From Rotaria sordida (Eukaryota > Rotifera > Eurotatoria > Philodinida > Philodinidae), in contig CAJNOL010000264.1 of the NCBI GenBank assembly GCA_905250125.1, forward strand, positions 114,147-178,146: a stretch of 64,000 bases of DNA, given 5' to 3'. Each line of letters opens with the position of its first letter. The stretch's first letter is position 1. Below, one piece after another: positions 35,216 through 47,800 of this stretch. The position numbers were made by a program, and so were the translations under genes. The notes beneath the pieces are model-generated. The model was not told the DNA's origin. It did not search any database and was given only the letters and a program-made list of their open reading frames with translations.

Positions 35216-36871
35216 CTATACAAAAAAGAAACAATCATTTGTATTATAAGTGACAATTATCCATCTTTTGTTTTTAAATGACAAAAGATCAAGAGACAAA
35301 TATATTTAGTAAAGAAGTAAATACAGTTAACCAAATTAAGATAAATCAATTTTTCAAAACCGTCTACATGATAGATCGATATTGATAAATTTGTATTACG
35401 TCGAATTTTTTAAAAAATACTTGCCAAGAAAACATATCAATATTGAATTACTCTTTCTAACAGCTTGAACTTTTCATTAGTATGCTATTAATTAGTTTAG
35501 ACCAACATCTATTGGTTTAATTAATCACAAAAATAGTTAATCAAGTATTTTTTTTTTGCTAATGAATATGAAGTTTTTCTAACAATTTGAAATTTCAATG
35601 TTGATGGTCATCAATCAAAGACGCCCACATAAAAATCACATTTTTTGATTTCCTCTTTCCCTCTTGGATGTCTAGTGGAGTCAGTCGGGTCCCAAATTTT
35701 TGGATCTGAACTCGGTTTATTGAACGTTTTTGAGACTCGAATCCGGTCGAACCATATTTTGATACTCTCAATGAAATTTTCTAATGAGGATCTGATAGTC
35801 ACTTCGAAGATGTGAGATGCTGTTTTTTCGGGTTTTTGTATTCGGTGACTAGTGCACCCTGCACATTTCTTAGATGACTAGAGCTCATCAGGTTCAAAAT
35901 TCTTGGAGTCGGACTCGACCGGGTCCGGAACCAACTCGACGAGCTCTAACGTCCAGTATAAAAAAGAAACTTTCTAAAACAGTCTGCTGGTTCAAATATA
36001 CTGCTTCTTTTTTTTTAAATAACAGTTCATTAAATAAATATATCAAAAATAGAAATGAATAAACATACAACGTATAAACAACAAACAAAAATCTAATCTA
36101 ATGTAGAATTTTTGTTTTTTACATACATTGTACTTTAATGCGCAGATTGTAGTAAGAACACAGAATGAAGTTCAATACCAATAGTACTCAAAAATCTCAT
36201 ATAACTATTTCACAAAATAACTATCTGCTCATGTAGCATAATCTTGAATTATTTCAACATCATATTCATATTCAACTGATTTTCTATTTAAAAATACTCT
36301 TGAAAACAAACAAACTTTGAAAATTTCGCTGAAAGTCGTGTGGAAGACAACGGAAAATATGCATGTTAAATGTCTGGACGTCCAGAAATGTTTGACTCTT
36401 CTTCCTTTCGTCTAAATTTGTCCAGTTTTGACGGACTCTCCTCCGTTCTTTACTTGGACGTCCTTTATGGGATGACCCGTTACGCTGCTGACAAATTCTA
36501 CGTGTTCGGATGAAAATCATCTCAGGATTAGCAAATTATCCATGATAACCTTCGATATTTTTCTCTTTGCTCTTTCACAAACATAAAAAGAAAACTTCAT
36601 CCATCATCTACGAATGTGTTCTTCCAAGTAGAAATAGGACTGATTCGATTCGTAGCTTATCAAACCGATCTCGGTTACTGTTCGGTTCGAAGTATCTCAA
36701 ATCAACTTTGGTTCCAGTTCGATTTAAATTTTCGAAAAATCTGAACCGATCCCATTTCTGCTTCCAAAGTCATTTGTTACACTTTCCTTGATGAAAAAAA
36801 ATTGATTTGACTTTATATCGATTAATTATAGTTTTATCATATTACATAGATGAAAATATCAATTAACTTAC
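35216..36871. other. Intron 2 of the LamG gene, repeat-bearing
   Basis: A 1.66 kb intron. It includes GC-richer patches around 35680-35950 with repeated GGGTCC / CCGG words that look like decayed transposon ends, and an inverted-repeat element at 36621-36770. I see no gene in it. Confidence 0.4.
36621..36770. repeat. Small MITE-like inverted repeat
   Basis: The left end is CTTCCAAGTAGAAATAGGAC and the right end reversed is TTGGAAGCAGAAATGGGATC, extending over about 30 bp. The interior repeats words around CGGTTCGA. No target duplication was identified. Confidence 0.5.
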
Positions 36872-37283
36872 TTAAGACATCCATTAGAATCATTACGTGG
36901 TTGTTGTTTTATTTTTTGACTTTTTATCTCATTAAATTTCGGCGAAGAAGGTTTGTCCAGAGCAGGAGTTGATGTTCTATTTGTCTTTTTTGTATCATTA
37001 CTATCAATAGAGCTTAATACCGTTGTTGCAATTGTTGGCGACGATTCCAAAGATTTTTGTTGAGATAGAACAAATTGTCGAGGTTCAGATATTGTTTTCT
37101 TACTATTTAAAGTAGAAGGAATAGATTCTTTATAAAAAAATGGTTTCACCTAAATGAAAAAAACTCATATGATTAAATCTTATATTGGTAGTGTCATACT
37201 TGTTGAGGCCCAACGACTGTTGAACGTGGCACCAAAGATAATAGCGGTTGTTTTTTAAGTAGAAGTCTTTTAACTTCAGTCAT

Positions 37284-38799
37284 ACCTGTGTATTTTTAGG
37301 ACCAAACTACTCTTCTGTATTTATAATAAAAAATGAATCGACGAATACAAAAGCATATTATACTTCTCTTTTTACGGTTTGTAAACAATATGATTAAATC
37401 ATGATGAAATCGTATATATTCTTCTATTTTTATAGTATTATTATCCAATGTAATTAGTTTTTTATGTAGCACAAAATTTATTTTACGATGTACCTTTTAA
37501 TCTCTGAAATCTATTCGTCCTTAAATGTCTTTTCGATGTATTATTCTCCTGGTAGAGTTTTTCTTTTAAATAAAATCAAGAAATGAATATTTCTAACATA
37601 ATAAGCGAATTCATGTAGAAATTCAATGAATAGTTAGTTTTATGAATTCAGTATGATAGAATTTCTTAATGAATTAATTTAAATATCAAAATTTATTTGA
37701 ATATTTATTAAGAAAATTTTATCGAATAGAGATTATTTATAGAATACTGTATAATTGAATATATTTCTTCAACTTTATAGAAATCAATAATCTACAAAGA
37801 ATTGGTTTTTATTTAATTTTCATAATTAATCGTACATGAAGATGAAAGAAGACATAAAATATAACATATCGATAACATTACCTTCTTTTCTTCTCTTATG
37901 AAATCAATTTACATACTAACTAAATTCCGCCCCTTTTTCACTCATGACCGCTTAGAAGTTTGTAAATACATGTTCTCTTCTATTATAGAGAAGAATACTT
38001 CATTTGAAAATAAATACAGAGTCTAAAGGATTGTTTTGTAGATCCATTTTAATACAAGTGGAACCACATTGAAAGAAACAAAGGTCTAACTAATAAGAGA
38101 ATATCTTTCTGTAATGTAAAACTTGTACATGAGTTTTGTATACATCATTTAGTGACAATAAATTAATCAGATCTTTTAAAATGGCAAATATATACATATG
38201 AAAATTGTTTTGATTGTTTTTTTTATAAAACACGAAGATTGACAAAGCCATTTTTCGACGCACAAAATTTTCCAGTAATCACCATATGATCAGTACAAGC
38301 TCAGCACAAGCTACCATTCTAGCACAGTTATTTATCATTAGATGACTTTGTGATTTCAGACTCCTGCACCTCCCTAGTGGAATAGGTGGAAAATTTTTTT
38401 CAAAATTCAATTATTAGACATTTTTTGTATGATCAAGTTGACCATGTTGATAGAAAACATCTACATGAGAACTCTCAGAAATGTAACGTTGAAGCATAGG
38501 CAAGGCCTTGTTGGGTTCGAAGTTTTATGTAAAAACACAGTTTAGAGCCTCTTCTAGCTTTCGTTGGTCACTGAAAATTCGAAAAAGTAGGTTTTTATAT
38601 GTAAAAATTCATGTTCTATTTGAAAATGTATGAACGAACGCATTAGAGACTGTCTCTTGTTTATAATTATAGAATATGACGCTTCATGATCATGTTTTTA
38701 CTTTCTAAATTTATACTTTTAATTATTTCAGTAGAACATTTAAAGTATATTTGATAAATATATGTTATTAATCATGTCATTCTTATGGATACATCCTCA
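37284..38799. other. Intergenic region, 1.5 kb, nothing recognised
   Basis: AT-rich DNA upstream of the LamG gene start. It presumably includes its promoter and 5' UTR. No gene or clear repeat was seen. Confidence 0.4.
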
Positions 38800-39365
38800 T
38801 CCACTCACACATTAAATTTGAATTTCAAACACATTGATCAAATATTTCGTAGACAATTTGACTAGTCGTACTCAAGATTAAGCCATATATGAAAGTTAAA
38901 ACTTGTTTAAGCATATTAAAATATAGATTTTGAACTTATTGTTAAGAATTTGATGTGACAATTAACGTATAAGTACTGACATAAGTATTCGTACTTTAGA
39001 TTGATGGAAATGTATCAAATAATGTTCCTGTTGTATATTCAGTCAAATAATTAGAGTTTGCATCGAACGGAGAGAAAACAGGAACTATCGACGAACGATA
39101 AGATGTGGTTTTTTTTGCTGACACATATTGTTACAAAACAGATCGATACAATGATATTAGTAATGGAAAATAATATCGAAATGACAAAATTTTCTTTTTT
39201 GTAATACTCTGCTGACATTCTGGAATTCTTTCAACGAATGACAAAATACATAGATGGGTGGAAGGATAGCAGCAAGGGTTGTACGAGTGATCAGTAGAAA
39301 AATGACACTTAGTTTTAGAAAAAAGTCTTTTTTTTGGGAGTCAAACGATTATATAGGAAAGTATA
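38800..39365 (-). pseudogene. Decayed partial copy of the LamG membrane gene
   Basis: This stretch aligns by eye, on the same strand, with about 34680-35226 of the intact gene. It matches the start of the first LamG domain (CACATTGATCAAATATTTCG against CACATTGACCAAATATTCCA), the exon boundary with its intron, the membrane-span exon, and the GGAGTCAA segment before the upstream intron. Frames are broken by indels and stops. No counterpart of exons 1-2 or of the second LamG domain is visible, so it is a truncated tandem duplicate. Confidence 0.7.
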
Positions 39366-42300
39366 GATTATCATTTCTATTGCTCGTATCGATTTCGTAA
39401 TGCTTTTTCTTACAGATGGAAAAAGTTATCATATGCAGAAGTATAAACAATAATGTCTGATACATTTTATTGTGCAAAATTTATTATTTTTCCGTTAATC
39501 TAACAATAATATGTAGTAAAAATCTGTATGAATAAACAATTTGAGATTTTTGTTGAAATCGGATGAAGGAAATTTTATCTGCTCCTGTCAATGTTGTTTT
39601 GAAGTAAGATTGATTAATAGAACATTTATTTCAGGATGAAATGATCAGTGAAAATTATTAACAGCAATGGAATTCATTTTCTTTGTTGTTTCTATTATTA
39701 TTAAAAGCAGATGTAAATATTTAGTGTCTTACTTAAACTATCGTTTACAAACATTACCAAGTATTTAGTCTTGTTTTACAATGCTTTTTCTATTTATTGT
39801 AGATGATGAAAGCTTAGTATTAATAGAAGATGATATTTTATTATATTTATGATTTATTAATATTATTATTTATGCTTCGTTTCGTCATTTCATTTATTTT
39901 AGTAGATGTTTTTAATAACTTTTGGTAATAAGAATTTGATGGAAAACTGCTCAAAGTAAGCTTGCTAATTTTTATTATAGCATAAAGATGCTTCTCATTG
40001 AGAGATTGCGTTAAAAATGAAAGATAGATATATAAATTAATCAAATTTTAATGTTTTTAGTTTTTTTCGTGTTGTAGACAATTGTCTTTCCATCTATGAA
40101 ACATCAATGCAACTTTTTTGTGACATGTTTTTTTTTGTCTCTATTTTATGTTTATGCATAGTCAAAAATAGCTGCAAATAAAACTTTATCATTTATGTGC
40201 ATAACAATCATAGATTTGAAAAAAATCTATTAAAATCTGAAACATGGCACATGTTGAATTGTTTCAATAATGAATCATTTTAAATAGTCTTTTATTAAAA
40301 AATAATTTTGATAATACAATATAAGAAAAAAGAAAACCTATATAAATATAATTTCTTCAAAGTGCAGATAGAATAGACTTTTATGTAGTATATAAATTGA
40401 AAAATAGTAGAAAATTTACATCAAAACATTTCCTACATATTGAATAAGAAAACCAAAGAATGACAAATAAATGAATGTTCAAATGTAAACAGAAGAGAGA
40501 TAATGTGCATACAGAACAATCAATAGAAATGTGAGAATAAAATGAGAGTGAGACTTAAGATTATGTACAAATTTGACGGATTTTTTACATTCAAAGTAGT
40601 TTCTTTTTTCAGTACTGCTGTTTTATGGATATAGTTTCGTATATAGCGTTGGTATAGTCATTTTAAGAACATTTTCTATATAATAGTTTCGATTACTGAA
40701 ATAAAAAAGTTGTGAATTGATACAAAAAATTTGAGACATGCTAGGTTTTATTAGATCTTGTTTAATCATGTACTGTTTTTTGTATATAATATTAGGAATA
40801 TAATGATATTTGAATATTGAAACACTTTCCTAATTCTTTTTATAAAGAAAAAAAAAACAAAATCAAGTTTAAGGAGGACTAAATATGATGTCAAAAGTTT
40901 TTTTTCGTTTCTACTTCTTTAATACAATTAAACTACTTTTTTTAATACTAATTTTTCGTTCAATTCTACCAGAAGTCAAGAACGGTTATTAAAAGAAATT
41001 TTCCTCAAATACTGAAAGATATTTTGGTCTTTCAAATTAAAATTAATAAAAAAAAAAATGATTTTATTCTTTAGATTAGTGAATTCTACAATCCAAATTT
41101 CATTTCATAAAAGATATGATACCTAAACATTTAAGAAGAAAACTGAGAAAAATATTTAGTCTTGAAACTTTCATAAAAATGTATAATAATTAGTTGGTAA
41201 ATGGTTTTTAGATATATATACTCGACAAATATGCTAAGAAAGCAGCAGAAAATTTGTCCGAATGAAAAATCTAACAATTACCCCCCAGTTAAGCTAGAAC
41301 GAAGATTGGATAAGAACATTTTTCTCTCCAAAATATCTGCAAACGAAAAGTACGTCACGATAATAAGTCAACCATGAACAACATCATGTGCATGTTTATT
41401 CACTTTTATTTGATAGCAAGCTTTTTCGTACTTGAAATTTATTTTTCTCTTTGTTTTGAGCCAAACAAATGCCAAAGTCATAGAGTTAACGGTGCTAATC
41501 ACGAATATCATCTTCGTCTTTGTTTAAACTATTTCGATAAATGAGAACAGTGAATGTCCAAGAAATTAGACTCTGAGTCAATAAGCACGTTACTCTTTGT
41601 TTTTGACTAACTACCAACTTGATATAATGTTTTAAACGTTTGAAAACAAATTTCAAATCGCTATTCACATATTTCTTGACCTAATAATGCTGAAATTAAG
41701 ACATTTCCATATACAAAACAGCTCATAGAACTGGATTATGAACGAAAATTCTACTCAATTGATGTGTGCAACGTCTTTTGAAGTTATATCACTTCGCCAT
41801 TTCATTGAATTATCTTCTAAAAGTGATATAGGCAAATCTAGTTTTTCAAAAAAAAAACACATGGAGATAATAAGTCAATTATGGACAATAATTTAAGCAT
41901 ACTCATTTCTCTTTATTTCTCATCGAGATTCTTCTTATTTGTACCCTGTCTCCAGCCCTCAGAAACTTGAAAAACTATTTTCTTTTATTTTTGTGCAAAA
42001 TACACGCCACAATATAGGATTCATCGCACTCATCCCGAATGTCTCCTCAGTTTTTCATCTAAACCATTTTAAAAAGTAAGGAGACGAAATATGTAACATT
42101 TTACTGCAGATAAAGTAGCCCTATTTGTATTTATTTTTTAAGTCATTCTGTTTTCAATACAATGCTCTAAATATTTGAGAAAATATTTAATATAGGTAAT
42201 TGAGTGTCCTTTATCTGATGAGCCACTAATTTTATTAGTTAAACATATACAACGATGTACGTGAAAAGATGATCTGAAAAATACGACTTTCCACTACTAA

Positions 42301-42990
42301 ATAGTAATTTCACTCTAAAAGTACAGGTTTGTTTTCTTCTTCAAGGCTATATTTAAATAGGGCATGAAAAATTCGATTATCTTATTAAATGAAGGCAAAT
42401 AAATATACCTTTATTGTTGTCTATGATTGACTTATCATTGCGATCGATTTTATTTTTCGAAAACGTCCTTGTCGACCCTCATCGTATTATCTTTCCATTG
42501 TAATTGATAGACAATCCAAAGATAGAAGATTTATGCGTCATAACTGTAAAAGCAAAAAAATCATTAATTTTTTCGTTAGTTCCTAATCTCTCTCTTTCTC
42601 TCTCTTTTATGTTTTTTATATTTTTGATAACAAAGCTTTATTTGTTATGCAAGTCAATATTAACTAAATACATCTGAATAAAAATCTCTTCGAATTTACT
42701 TTTCGAAATTATTTTTTTTCTCTGTGTTTTTTTTAAGTCGAATACATAAAAAAACAAAAAGATAATAAAAATAAAATAATGATATTGTGTTTATCATTTT
42801 TACGGTTTACTAAACTATGAGAAAAAGAAATCTGTATACCATAGCGTCACCTATCTTCATTTAAATGTGTTTGCTAATTTTAACCTCCTCTCTCGTTATT
42901 TTTCCTATTATGGTTGTTGTCATCTCAACGAACTATCTTCACATTTGCTTAGTCTTGTCAAAGTGACAGTTAGAGATTTATTGAATAAAA
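39366..42990. other. Intergenic region, 3.6 kb
   Basis: AT-rich DNA without recognisable genes. Two diverged direct copies of a roughly 200 bp sequence lie near 41355-41545 and 41855-42075. The right end contains the promoter of the coiled-coil gene that starts at 42991. Confidence 0.4.
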
Positions 42991-45900
42991 ATGTTATCAT
43001 TAAATGATGCTGCTGTAAGTCTTTATTATATTTTTGATATTCAAAATTGTTTTCATATATATTTAGCATAATGCTGAACAATATTCAGCTTTTGTTGAAC
43101 GACATATGGATGAACGTCGACAACGTATTGAACAACTTGATGCTTTTGTTCGTCATCGACTTCGTCTATATCGACAAGCACAAGAACATGTTCAACGACA
43201 AACAACAAATAAAATTGTACAATTAAAAAGATTTCTTTTTTTTCAATTCTTAGTTCATTTATATTATTTTTCTCTTAAATAGGTCGAAGCAACTGTTTTA
43301 CCACCAGAGGCACCACCAGATAATACTGTTGTCATTTTATCACAACGATCTTCAACACCAATTCTTGAAAAATCATCATCATCATCACTTCATAATCCAA
43401 TTGAAATGACAAATCGTGTTCGTCTTAGTAAACAACGTTTAGCATCAAAACAACTTACTCAACCTATTAATACTTCGTCTATTGATGATACACAAATTGT
43501 GGGAACTTGGCTTAATCCTGTACCATCAACAATAGTAAAATAATGTTTAATTATTTTTTTTCTTTATTCTTATAATGTTTTTTTTCTTCTTCTGTAGACA
43601 GATAATGATGAACAACAACAATACCCTTCATCAGGTAATTTTTCGTTGATTGTAATTTGAAAAGAATTTTTTTCTTTCATTCTTAGAAAATACATTGCGT
43701 CGATCGATGAGTGAAAATCGTCTTTCATCATTTGCACTTAAAGCATTGACTGGTAAAGAAAAGAGAAAAATATATAAATAATGCGCAATTGGAAAGTTTT
43801 TTAACAAAATGTTTGTTCACTTTTTAGTGAAATAACCTCTGAAAAGTCGAAAGAATGAGTTTGGACAGAAAATTCTTGTACTTTCACTATTGCGATTCGA
43901 AACTAAAAGTTGGCACCTTTATTTATATATCAGCTTGTAGATTAGAACCTGCTCGATAAAATGCACATTTTTTTGTCTTTAGACAAGACATCTCAATTTT
44001 CTTTTTTCCTAAATACTCATTTTGAAAAATCGACAATCGTTTTACATTGAAAGAATCTCTTAGAAAAATGCTTGGATAAAAGCTACAGCTTAGTTTAATA
44101 TTATATTTTGTAGAGAAGTGTCCGCTCTACAAAACGACTGACTTCGACATTTATTAATATGTTCGAAAATAGACTTATCGGATAAACAAAAATCTATTGG
44201 CTCACTATTAAAAATAATTTTTCAGATTTTTCAAAAAGTTTGTCACTCTTCTCGAACCAAATTTCTAAATTCATATTCGAAAAGAGAATTCTAATTCATA
44301 GCTTTTGACTCGTTAGAAATATTTCCTAGTGGGTTGGAACTGATCAAACACGTTGTCTAAAAACTTTTCCACCATCTATTATTTTCCTTTTCGTAAAATC
44401 ATTTAAGAAACTATATATAGATTCATTAACCGATGGTTTAACAAATGTTGAAAAACGAAAACGTCTTCAAGCAACACGTGCTTTATTTATGACTATTGAA
44501 CGACGACAAGTTAAAGAAGCTTTACTTTTAAATAAACAAAATAAAGAAATGCAACGGTTAGAATAAATTTTTTTTATTTTTTAATATTTATTCAATTTTC
44601 TTTATGTAGTCTTGTTGAACTTAAAGAATCTGAACGTTTACATCAAGAAGAATCCTTAGCACAAAGACATGTATCGACAATTCATACTATTTCAGGTTAA
44701 AAAATATTTATTTATTTGGTGGTTATATTTATTATCGAAAAATTTCTAGATCAATCTGTTCTTGATGTTAATAGTATTGATCCGAAACAATTAGTTCGTA
44801 TCCGTCAACAACGTATTCATGAACAAAAACGACGAGAACTCGAACGGTATATTGAATTATTTAATTAGATAACTACTTGAAATAAGTCTAATATTAATAT
44901 GTTCAGAATATTTTTTCTATGAAACTAGACATTAAAATTTTTCATAGATTAGAAAACAATTGAAGAAAATTCTACTTTTACTTTGATGTCTGGAAAAATA
45001 ACCCTTTTTCTCGTTCAGATCTAGTCTTTTTTTGTCATGTGTATTTTATTGAGTAGTAGTTTTAAGATGACTATAAAAACTATTTTATTTAAATCAAATA
45101 GAGATAGTTGCATTCATTTCATATACAATTTTCACATATGGACTATGTGTATCACAGCTCTATTTCAGCTCGCTAAGTTGCTCAGACTAATAATTAATGA
45201 ATAAATAATTAATGACTTAGACTATCAAAATGCATTTTGAACAACACTTGGAATTGATCGATCAGTTCATTTGAGTTGGAATTTGTTACACACCTACTTT
45301 TGATAAATCGAATAGATAATAGACTTATGATAGTTCGCGATCAAGAAACTGAAATCGGCAACTATTTCTTTTGAAAAGCGTTGAGATATTGATATAGATC
45401 AGTTCTAGACGTATGACAGTTTATGACTTCTATGAATCTGTTCTGTTTTAACAACTGAATATAGTGACTAGTTCTTTTTTCATCAATTGGACCAGTTATT
45501 TAATAGAATTGCTGCACTACCATTATCAATAGACATAGTTTATATGAGAAAGAACTTTTCACTAGACTAGAGATGTGCGAAACCAATTTTAATAAGTGAA
45601 CTAGGATCACGAGAAAGAGAACTTGCTGAAACCGGGACTACGAGAAAAAAACTGTTTCAGTCTGAACTAAAGATTGTAGCTAAATATTCTATGGTTTTAA
45701 GCGAATTATCTTATAAATCATATCAGTGAGGACATAGTTCAAGAAAAATCATCTTAAAAAAATGCTAGTTGTTGACTAAATAAAAAAAACCCGAGTATTG
45801 AAGAATTATTTTATATGCGATGCGAATCGCCTTTAGAGTAGTTTTCTCTTGACTGAGACCAAAAATGCTTGGTCCCGCATATCTCTATACTAGACCTAGC

Positions 45901-46861
45901 TCTTAAAAAAAGAAAAAAAAATTTACTGTAAAATTCAGTTTAATCATCTTTTTACAATGTTAATGTTAAGCATGAGAAATTCTTTCATTAGAGATATATT
46001 ATTTGTTGTTTACATTTTTATTTGAATTTTCTTTTAGATATATTCGAGCATTGAAAACAACCTTAAGAGAACGCTGTTTAAAGCGTAATATTAATGTGCC
46101 AACATTATGTTCATGTCATTCAACTATTTGGGATGCTGATCCAATGACATGTTCACAAAATTGTTCATTTTATCGAAATCCTGCTGGTAATCGAACTTCT
46201 TTTTTATTTAAATAATTATTTCTTTTGTTTTTTCCTTGTTAAGCTTTTGCGACATCACTTCACAGTTTACTTACATCATGTCAAGTCACAAATTAAAAGA
46301 AGGATGGTTTTTTTGTTTCATTTTTTTTTGTATTAAAAAGAATGATGATGAATAGTTTTTAGTAATAAATAAGAATAATATAAACTGTTTTTTTTTCTTT
46401 CTTTGATTTTAGATAATAGATATATAATATCAGCTCTATCAATGGTATGTATTAATTCTTAAAAATCTCTCATAGACCCTTAAGAGTAGATCTAATTTCA
46501 TTTTGAATTGATTTATAAAAAGAAAACGAATAATTTACTTTATTTATTATTTTAATTAAAGGCTCGAACAAATTTATCTGTTCTACCGGATGTCAGTGTA
46601 TGTCTTCGTGATGCAATGGATCTTATGTTTAACAATGATAATCATAATAGATTAAAACAAAATGGTTGCACAGTTATAACACCTGACGACAATGATGTAA
46701 TTGTTGACATTATCAATGATGACGATGATAAAATATCGACAGATACTTTACAACCATCGATTAATAAACGAAAATTAGTAAACACTACCACTTTAAGTCA
46801 TGAACAACAAAATGATAATGAATATGCAAAACGTTTATGTGCAACAAATGGTCATCAATAA
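42991..46861 (+). CDS. Coiled-coil protein with Cys-rich C-terminal box (CCDC15-like?)
   Basis: Nine shared exons (42991-43014, 43067-43216, 43283-43534, 43598-43634, 43687-43752, 44421-44556, 44610-44695, 44750-44846, 46038-46186) run in frame. They can end either with exon 46244-46296 (349 residues in total) or with 46413-46444 plus 46562-46861 (442 residues); both acceptors fit the phase. The protein is rich in Arg, Gln and Glu helix (ERHMDERRQRIEQLDAFVRH) with a Ser/Thr-rich middle, then RYIRALKTTLRERC and a Cys box LCSCHSTIWDADPMTC. The box reminds me of the C-terminus of centrosomal CCDC15, but that is from memory and not firm. A nucleic-acid or protein-binding zinc site is possible. 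Introns at 43753-44420 and 44847-46037 are long; the latter holds a MITE. Confidence 0.65.
45562..45899. repeat. MITE-like element in intron
   Basis: The left end CTAGACTAGAGATGTGCG and the right end reversed CTAGTATAGAGATATGCG are near-matching inverted repeats. They continue into a GAACCA/GGACCA-type word. About 340 bp, no ORF. It lies in the 1.2 kb intron 44847-46037 of the coiled-coil gene. Confidence 0.55.
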
Positions 46862-46955
46862 TAAGACTATGAGATCAAATTTGTCTTGTTTGAATTTTGT
46901 ATTCAGTCTCATTGTCATTGTATCCATATTGATTGTACTTCTTTTTTGTTTAATT

Positions 46956-47800
46956 TACAGTAGTGGACAAAAGTTGTCATCTTAGAGGATGTTAACTATT
47001 ATAAACGCTGAAAACCTGAAAATTTTTGTGAACATACTTCATCAAGAGTATTGATCATAGACACAATTCTACTTCGATTGCTTAAGTACAAAGATAAATT
47101 ATGATGGATGGTATCTATTTTTATATTAAGCTTTTTTAACCGTAAAAGGGTTGCCTAATCAATTTTGCACTATTTATCAAATGCATGATTAATTTTTGAT
47201 GGTTTAGAGTAGAACTGATGTTCAGTCTATGGTTGTTCTTTACGCAAAAGATAAGTTCATTTGCTTGAGTATTAGCGTCTCTGAATGTTTCTGAATCCTC
47301 CAGCTCATCAACACGATGGTTATAGCTATGCAATTTCTCATCAGTAAACAGGTCGCTTATGAGATTTGTAGGCACTAATACCCAGCGGTAGAGATAGCTT
47401 TTCTAAGCGTTTGAGCTTCATTCACTGATTTATTACGGTATTTCGTCTTAAAACAACAAGGGATAATCTTCACATCAACAGTCACAATAAAATGGCCACA
47501 ATGTTGGAAAGACTTAATGGGCGTTTATGAAATTAGTTGCGTGGATAGCTTAGATACAACGCTACATAATGAGTCGTTAACTGACCTAGAAAGCTCATCT
47601 TTTACAGAGTTATGAAGTTCAAAGGCAATATAAGTGTCGTCCATTATAATTCTCTTTATACTTAAGCAATCGAAACAGAGTTATGTCTCTGACCTACAAT
47701 TTTGACGAAGTATGGGCACACACAAATTTTCAATCTACTAGCACCTGTAATTTTTGAGATTTTCTAAGACGGAAATTTTTCTCCGTTGCAATATGTAATT
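46956..47800. mobile_element. Tc1/mariner-like transposon remnant with long inverted repeats
   Basis: The left end TACAGTAGTGGACAAAAG is the kind of terminus used by Tc1-type elements, starting with the TA target. Imperfect inverted repeats of over 100 bp follow: left CTTCGATTGCTTAAGTACAAAG near 47071 pairs with TTTATACTTAAGCAATCGAA near 47656. The right terminus has decayed. The middle has a short minus-strand frame (47136-47375) without a recognisable transposase motif. Confidence 0.5.

Larger units (their letters stand above)
33052..37283 (-). pseudogene. Type II membrane protein with two LamG-like domains; two in-frame TGA codons
   Basis: Five exons (37283-37200, 37149-36872, 35215-35088, 35029-34399, 33802-33052) join in frame to 623 codons. 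Residues 1-120 are a Ser/Thr/Lys-rich cytosolic part. Residues 132-156 are one membrane span (LTIIFLLIISAALVTIIPPV). The extracellular part has two concanavalin/LamG-3-like domains, about 185-370 and 385-615; the second contains WTHVTVVFETSNGMHLYING and ends AIDEFRIYNRDL. In the first domain two codons are TGA, at 34575-34577 and 34542-34544. The first sits where the second domain has Trp. All splice phases and the rest of the frame are intact, so this is a very recent pseudogene, a null allele, or a base-call problem. Confidence 0.75.

Noticed and set aside
46616..46861. Separate small acidic gene
   Set aside because: It joins in phase to 46413-46444 and to the upstream coiled-coil exons, so it is better read as an alternative C-terminus.
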